From NCBI GenBank assembly GCA_965644295.1, contig CBFFRP010000370.1:124001-188000 (forward strand): DNA of 64,000 bases. The letters run 5' to 3'. Under the pieces are notes generated by a model. It had not been told where the DNA came from, ran no database searches, and saw nothing but the letters and a program-made list of their open reading frames with translations. This document shows positions 58,045-64,000 of this stretch, piece after piece; the stretch's first letter is position 1, and each line of letters opens with the position of its first letter. The position numbers were made by a program, and so were the translations under genes. This stretch comes from Paraphysomonas bandaiensis (Eukaryota > Chrysophyceae).

Positions 58045-60250
58045 CTACTTAAGCTTCTGCATTAATGCGACATATCTATCGATGTCAAACTTGCGTTTAC
58101 ATCCCGCGTAGTTCATAAACCTTATTTTACCGAACACAGGCCTCTCAGGACCCCATGCCCTATCATGTACTCCAGCTATTGCCCACATGCATCCCACATA
58201 CCCTGCACACGACATTACCGAAAGCTAAAATACAGACAGCAGGATTTCTTTTGATACTCACCATTGGGGTCCCGTCCATCCAGAGAGTACTTGTCATTGA
58301 GGTACACTGCTATTCTTAGAGCATCTTCGGGATCTGTCGTCCATTCCAATATCTGCGAATAGCCACATTGAGATCACCCAATCAATACGATTTAGTCCAT
58401 ACGCTTGCCTTCTTAGCCCAGTACATACGCATGAATCCGTGCATCTTGCCTCGATACACCTGAACATCATGAAATTTAGTGATGCGCCGCAAAGTAGGAC
58501 ATATTCGTACCAGCTCGTGCTGTGCCGCATTCCACAGATTGTCTGATGTCTTACCCTCTTCCAATTCAGCCTCAGAGTAAACCACAGAGCGGGTATCATT
58601 CCAGTGCTCACGCAGAGTCTTTTGAGCCCAACTGTGAACATAAATCACAAAGAGTATTCAGTGACTGATCAAAGATCTCACCTATGAGCACCAGAGATTG
58701 AGTCATACAAAGGATTGAACATACAGAAATTTTCTGCGAGTTCGCGTCGCACCACCAGTTCTTCACAGAAAGAATGCACTCCAGTAGTTCGATCACCCTC
58801 TGGGAATAAGGCTTTATTAGTTGTGAACCCTTTAATACGCTTCACCTATAGATTGCACATATAAGAATAAATGCTACAATACTGAAAGAAAACTTTACTT
58901 CTAAGCAGATGCGCTGGGCAGATATGTGACCGAAGTGCATATATGGGGAGAGATCAGAAGAGCCACCATTGGTGGATAAGCACGGATCATTTCTAGTAGT
59001 GGCATAGCTCTCCAACCTGCTCCCTCTTCCTCCATTTCCAAGAAAGTTTCTTAAGGCATCCATTGCCGCACCTTCACCTGGCACAGCCCAGTCTACCTCA
59101 TCTACGCCACAGTCAACACCGCTAATAAATTTATATAAGTCCTCCCATCCACGGTCTCCTCCCGGTACAACCCATGTGTGGCCACTTAATTCTGGTGACT
59201 GTTCCTTCACAGGGGGGAACTCCACTAGGAATTCGTCCACAAGGGCATGTATTTTACCACGAATCGTCTTCGCAGAAAACTCGCACTTGGGCGTCACATC
59301 CCAGCATGGACAGACGTTGTGAGCGTCCACCTGATGTAATTAGAGGGATCACCAAAGTCTCATTTGATCCATTAATTCACATACCTCAATGAATGTCGTT
59401 CCAATATTACTACTAACAAGTTCACTGGCAATGCGGTCCTTCCAGCGTTGGGCAGTGCGAAGTGGAGAAAAGTCGGAAACAAGAGTTGTCACGCCATTTT
59501 CCCGACAAAACGCAGGCACAGTCTCCTCCGGACTGCCTACACAGAGCAACAATAAAATAGTAGTACACAAAACTACTACAGCTCACCTCTCAATATAAAT
59601 ACTGGAATACCATAGTACTCAGCTTCCGCCTGGAGTAGCTTCAGTCCCCTGAGCATAAATCCATAGTGGCGTAAGTTGGCTCCTGGAAAACAAGGAGCAA
59701 GACCGAACACAACACACAATGGAGACTCAGTTTCTTCTGCCATTTCCTGTGCCCGTATGAGTGCCCAGTTATCATGTATTCGTTGGTCTCGTGACATCCA
59801 GTATACAACAGGTGCATGCATCGGTCGGCCGTTATCGATATCTCCTCTCACGACATAACGACTGCGAGTAGAGGAACACTTCTGATTGGAATCACAGATA
59901 CGATCCTCCAGTCTGGGGACATAGATATCCATATCAAGGTAGTCAGATAGTGATATATGCATCCCATTAGCAGTGTGTGCGGCTGATGCGTGAGATCTGC
60001 TCGATGTATAGTCTCTTAATAGTGTCCGGAGGACACAGGCCGCAGTAGAGGACACACGGACACTCCGGCACCTCTGTAACCGTCTCATATATTTGATGAC
60101 CACTGGAGCCATATGAGATGGCACCTGTGAGTGTCTGATAGTCTCACAGATCTGATGAAGTCTCTGATGATCGTGTTTCACCAGACCCTCCTCTATCTCG
60201 CTCTCTATCTCCTTTATATCTAATGAACACTCCTCTTTGATAGAAGGCAT
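58045..60250 (-). CDS. Class II CPD photolyase with N-terminal extension
   Basis: Seven exons (60250-59587, 59536-59385, 59330-58899, 58845-58682, 58631-58409, 58352-58262, 58202-58045), 627 residues. Class II photolyases use FAD and blue light to split cyclobutane pyrimidine dimers. The core starts at about 148 with [17 protein letters not shown]; other hallmarks are [73 protein letters not shown] and FGKIRFMNY. The flavin and tryptophan-rich C-terminal blocks are complete, so the enzyme should be active. The first 145 residues are not part of the core (see findings). The intron 58353-58408 has GC rather than GT at the donor (AAG|GCAAGC). Divergent from the small heat-shock gene. Confidence 0.95.
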
Positions 60251-60969
60251 TACAGGGGAGATGATTGACAGGGAGGAGCGTCTTTATCGTGTGATGTGAG
60301 GGTTGTGGCGGGAGCTGCTGAGTGAGTATCTATCGTGATGTTAGTGTATGTATGTATGTATGTGTATGTATGTGTAGCTATGTGTATGTATGTGTGTATA
60401 TGTAGCTATGTGTATGTATGTGAGCGGCTGTATTCCATGCTCTACAGATGACGCACCTCTTCCAGCCAGCTTCAACTGACGATATGGGAGACACTGCTGT
60501 ATTCTTTATGTATTCTGCTGATCAATCATCTGATTGGCTAGAAGGAAAGTTGTGCAAATTCGTCTGCTCTATGCGTCATGATAGTATACCGCTGTAGTAT
60601 GCCGGTATATGTATGTACGCTGCTGTATCTATAGCTTGAGCATCTACATGGCGGTCTTATAGTTCTATAATCTATAGCACTTGGGGTATGGATATGTGAA
60701 TGATAGAGTACGTGAATGTCGTATGTGAAGTGTGGTGTATCGTATAGCTAGCATGTAGTACAGTACAGTACAGTACAGTACAGAGTGTGGATGTGAAGTG
60801 TGTTGTATCATGAAGTACGTGAATGTTATTGGATGATTGTATTCTTCGAAGTGACTCGTTCATAGCACACTATCAGTGTACATATACATACATACATACA
60901 CTCACAATCACTGTACACATATCTGCATACACGCCTCTCCATACACACATTCATATCGCATATCATCTA
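60251..60969. promoter_or_regulatory. Divergent promoter, photolyase and small heat-shock protein
   Basis: 719 bp between start codons. Short (TATG)n/(TGTG) runs at 60340-60420, a GTACA/GTACAGTACAG run at 60755-60784, and CTGCTGTAT words near 60499 and 60622 (reverse-strand CAGCAG motif). No heat-shock element array (repeated GAAnnTTC) was evident by eye. Confidence 0.35.
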
Positions 60970-61506
60970 ATGGCGCTTCATCCCTTTCACATGGAAACAG
61001 GTACGTCATTCGCTGGAGTGTTTCTATCCTTGTTATCATGCGTATGCATTCAGTTCCGTCCTCATGGCTGGGTGGTCCTGGTATAGAGGAGTTTACCCTT
61101 GCAATGCACCCGCATCACCACCACTGGCGTATGCTTGTCGATATTCTTGACTGCGGGGACAAATACTGTGTGTATTGCGGTATGGTAGTACCGGACGGAT
61201 GGGGTGGTGTTATGATGTGTGTGTATGTATGTAGATATTCCAGGAGTCACTGAGGAAAACATCGACATCTCTTTTGAAAACAATATCCTCATCATCAAGG
61301 CGACACGGCAACGTGGAGATCTGTGTGGCGCTGAATTGTGTTGCTCTGAACGAGATTTCGGTAAATGGAACCGCCGAGTTCGGATGCCTTCAAATGCGGA
61401 TCTCAACAATGCCAGTGCATCTGTTGACAATGGAGTGCTCTGTATTGAGTTTTCAAAATTGGATCAGCCATTAGCCGGGAAAATGATACCTATCACAAAA
61501 AAATGA
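60970..61506 (+). CDS. Small heat-shock protein (HSP20 / alpha-crystallin domain)
   Basis: Three exons (60970-61000, 61054-61179, 61235-61506), 142 residues. HSP20 proteins hold unfolding proteins in an ATP-independent way. The alpha-crystallin domain spans about 40-135: WRMLVDILDCGDKYCVYCDI leads into PGVTEENIDISFENNILIIK, then ERDFGKWNRRVRMP and the VDNGVLCIEF signature (the A-x-x-x-n-GVL motif). The second splice junction (G|AT) restores the DIPGV motif exactly. The N-terminal arm is short and His-rich (MHPHHHHW). The C-terminal IPI motif (GKMIPITKK), which mediates oligomerisation, is present. Confidence 0.9.
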
Positions 61507-62913
61507 AGGCTCTGAGGTGTTTTCGATAACATATGATATGATGGATTTAGTATCGACGCTATTAACAGAATTGTCGCTTGTCACTTTAATCTTCATGATA
61601 CTACCGAACTCGTGCAAACTACATATTCTGCTTTCCGTTTCTATTTTGTACTTTGAAAATACTTATTAAATATATAAGATTCTTTCGCCCTTCGATCATA
61701 CGTATATAATGGAATATGTATCACAAAGAAAGTAGTAAATAGTGTTGTTGGTTGAAGCATATATGTCTATCGTATATCGTAACTGTAGTGCTTTAACAAC
61801 AGTTTTATTAAGTGAATTCTATACATACTAGTGAATTCTCATGTATTAGGAGTACCACTGCAGTGCGACGTGTATGATATTGACAAAGGTGAGAAAAATA
61901 GAAATAAAATTGATAAACAATACCAGTTAGTGTAAAACTTCTCTAACATTACCTGTTACAACTTATTACATCATTACATCTCTCTTAATTGGCTTCATTT
62001 CTACATATCAAGTACTACTATTTCTACAAAATAATAATCAATTCAAATACTTTATCCTACTATTTATTATTAATCAACGCCATAAAAGGTAGACGGTTAC
62101 AAATATTTAATCTTTATAATGTCAGAAAAGTAATATAAGTTAATTAAGAATTCTGACTGAGTTTTTCCATACAATCACATGACAGATGACGACTAACTTG
62201 GTATTGCGAGATCGTAGTGTGTACTGAGCGCTCGACGAAACTTGTAGGACGAGAATGCAACATCACAACGAATGCAGAGAGCAATAAGGCTACTAGGAGT
62301 ACGACAGATAATCAAACAGCACGATATCTTGACACTGGAGTAAGTGTCGTAAACTTGCAGTACTATTTGACGCCCACTTCATCATGTTGGCAGTCCTACG
62401 GCCATACATATTGACGAAACAGCAAACTGCCAATGGACAGCAATAAGTGTTAGTCTAGTAGAGGATTAGCTGTTGTATTGGCAGAGTATAGTATATGCCT
62501 GTACATGTCCCATCCAACACTGCTGGATATGATGCATATACTATCTTTATATATGGATACACTGCAACTACTGCTGTATGCTATAGTGTATATAGGCGTA
62601 TAGGCGTATAGGCTGTGTACATATAGAACACTCACCATCACCAGATATGTTTATAGAAAAAATAAACTGAAATTTTACATCTATTAAAGATTTTGTGGTT
62701 TGGAGGAGGTGCGATATCTATCGCATGTTTTGGTATGTATGTACGTATAGGTATGTATGTGGGCGTATAGCAGTATGTGTATGTATATATGCACTGTGTG
62801 TGTGGTGTGTATAGATAGAGTGTGTATATACATATATATGCAGAGCATCGCATAGACACACCGACCTCCATTACTCAAAGCACATAACTGTTATATATAA
62901 GGAGAAAGTTGCA
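61507..62913. other. Intergenic region, AT-rich
   Basis: No convincing gene. The last 200 bp before the caprin-like start contain GTATG/TACGTATG words and CAGTATGTG at 62770. Confidence 0.6.
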
Positions 62914-63917
62914 ATGGAGGGTTTCGATGAGAACCCGTATGTGACTGTTGTTGCTAAGAAACACAGAAACCTGCGCAAGAAGTGAGTCTCTCCACATGCA
63001 GCACACCATCTCTAGATATATAGATATATGCGTGTAGATGCACATGATATGGGGGATGTATGACTGTATGTATATGAGTGTATGTATGCATACGCTATGA
63101 GTGTATGTGTGTGTATGATATGAGTGTATATGTGTATGCATGTGTGTGTATATGCATGTGACTGTCGTCTATACGCTCCTCACATGCATTTGTAACGTCT
63201 GTTCATTAGGCTTGATAAAATTTTAAAGATAGAGACACAGAGAAATGAGGGAAAGAAGGTGAGGGCAGTGAACGGCTGCACTGTTCTAGTATGACTATGT
63301 GGACAGGCGTTGAATGAGGAGCAACTGGTTTTGCTCACTACTAAAGGAAGCGTCGAGAAGGCCCTTGCAGATGTTGATAGTATTAAAACACAGTTGGAGG
63401 ATGTTGCTAGACAGGAAGTACGTTACACCTTCATTGAAGTCGCCTTGTCATTAATCTATAATAGCTTCAGCTGAAGCAGTTGCAGAAGGAGCAGGAGGCC
63501 GCTGTTGCGGAGACCACTGAAGCGTCGACTGGAACTCCTTCAGTCGAAGTTAATACCCTTTCCACACAATGCGAGCAGGAAGGGCACGACGTTGCATGTG
63601 GTGTGGACGAGGCAATGAAAGCTGACCAGCAAGAAGAGCCTCAACCGTCATTTGATCCTGCCACATATCGCGAAATGCTTAGGTCTCAGGTGAGCTAGAT
63701 ATCCTTATTTTTGCGCTGCAGTTGACTGAGAGTGGTTGGGTAGGTGTTCAAGCTCCTGAAGCTTTTCCATGTGTGCGCTCGGTACCCAACTCTCATGGGT
63801 AATAGCCTTCCCCCAGATATTGTTTACTTCGGTAAGTGTCTGATGGGCGAGACCTCCATCTCCGGATTTAGAGACACATTGCAGCAGAGCACTCGCAACG
63901 CGGAGTTGTATTTGGAT
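62914..63917 (+). CDS. Caprin-like coiled-coil protein, 5' part (continues past the window)
   Basis: Five exons visible (62914-62981, 63210-63258, 63307-63417, 63465-63689, 63744-63917), 209 residues; the last ends at GAT|GTGAG, so more follows outside the window. PYVTVVAKKHRNLRKKLDKI and ALNEEQLVLLTTKGSVEKAL match the order of the caprin HR1 start (RNLxKK...LNxxQ...K..EV...L). A Gln/Glu linker and a helical block (FKLLKLFHVCARY, LPPDIVYFGKCLMGE) follow. Caprins bind RNA and G3BP in stress granules. The match is moderate; another coiled-coil protein is possible. An alternative acceptor at 63470 would drop two residues. Confidence 0.6.
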
Positions 63918-64000
63918 GTGAGTCACACCACACTCTTTTGTTATATATATATGTATGTTCTACTCTGGTTACACCTCCTGCGCCTGTCTGCCTCTATGAG

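Noticed and set aside
62217-62414. 65-codon ORF in the intergenic region before the caprin-like gene
   Set aside because: No recognisable motif, no splice partners, composition like surrounding AT-rich DNA.

Overview
The window is nuclear DNA from a eukaryote, most likely a free-living protist; I cannot name the species. The evidence is spliceosomal GT-AG introns (mostly 43-60 bp, one probable GC-AG), use of all three standard stop codons, and purely eukaryotic proteins: DPM3, RNA polymerase subunit RPABC4, the PP4 regulatory subunit PP4R3/SMEK, RNF10, a BCS1-type AAA ATPase, a CD36-family receptor, a class II photolyase and an LRR/coiled-coil protein of the centrosomal LRRCC1 type. Exon models were built by hand from splice sites, reading phase and family alignment, and every phase was checked.

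Layout. 1-1014: 3' end of a membrane protein gene (+). 2510-9688: C2H2/RluA pseudouridine synthase (-), FkbM-like methyltransferase (+), BCS1-like ATPase (-), DGAT2-like acyltransferase (+). 9689-12501: retroelement debris. 12502-16971: a large TLC/cytochrome b5 membrane protein (-) and DPM3 (+). 16972-20556: repeats, a small membrane protein (-) and an uncertain ORF (+). 20858-26966: fumarate-reductase/b5-reductase fusion (+), a nuclear-looking unknown (-), GH25 lysozyme (+). 26967-30228: gene fragments, direct repeats and two long hairpins. 30229-38722: CD36 receptor (+), RPABC4 (-), LRR/coiled-coil protein (+). 38723-48450: a disordered acidic protein (-), an NlpC/LRAT-like protein (+), a 7-TM protein resembling gustatory-receptor-like proteins (-), a small membrane protein (-), several mobile-element copies. 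49201-64000: PP4R3 (+), RNF10 (+), photolyase (-), small heat-shock protein (+), start of a caprin-like gene (+).

Two features organise the window. First, strands alternate so that nine pairs of genes stand head to head; eight of these have 630-990 bp between start codons, so most promoters are shared. Second, those shared regions, and the upstream regions of the unpaired genes, repeatedly hold long (CATA)n/(TGTA)n microsatellites and a recurring CAGCAGTA motif. The remaining DNA is AT-rich and carries small inverted-repeat elements, one with a paralogous empty site in the same window, a dispersed retroelement-like repeat in four copies, and an inverted pair of 57-60-bp minisatellites. No CRISPR, rRNA or convincing tRNA gene was seen.
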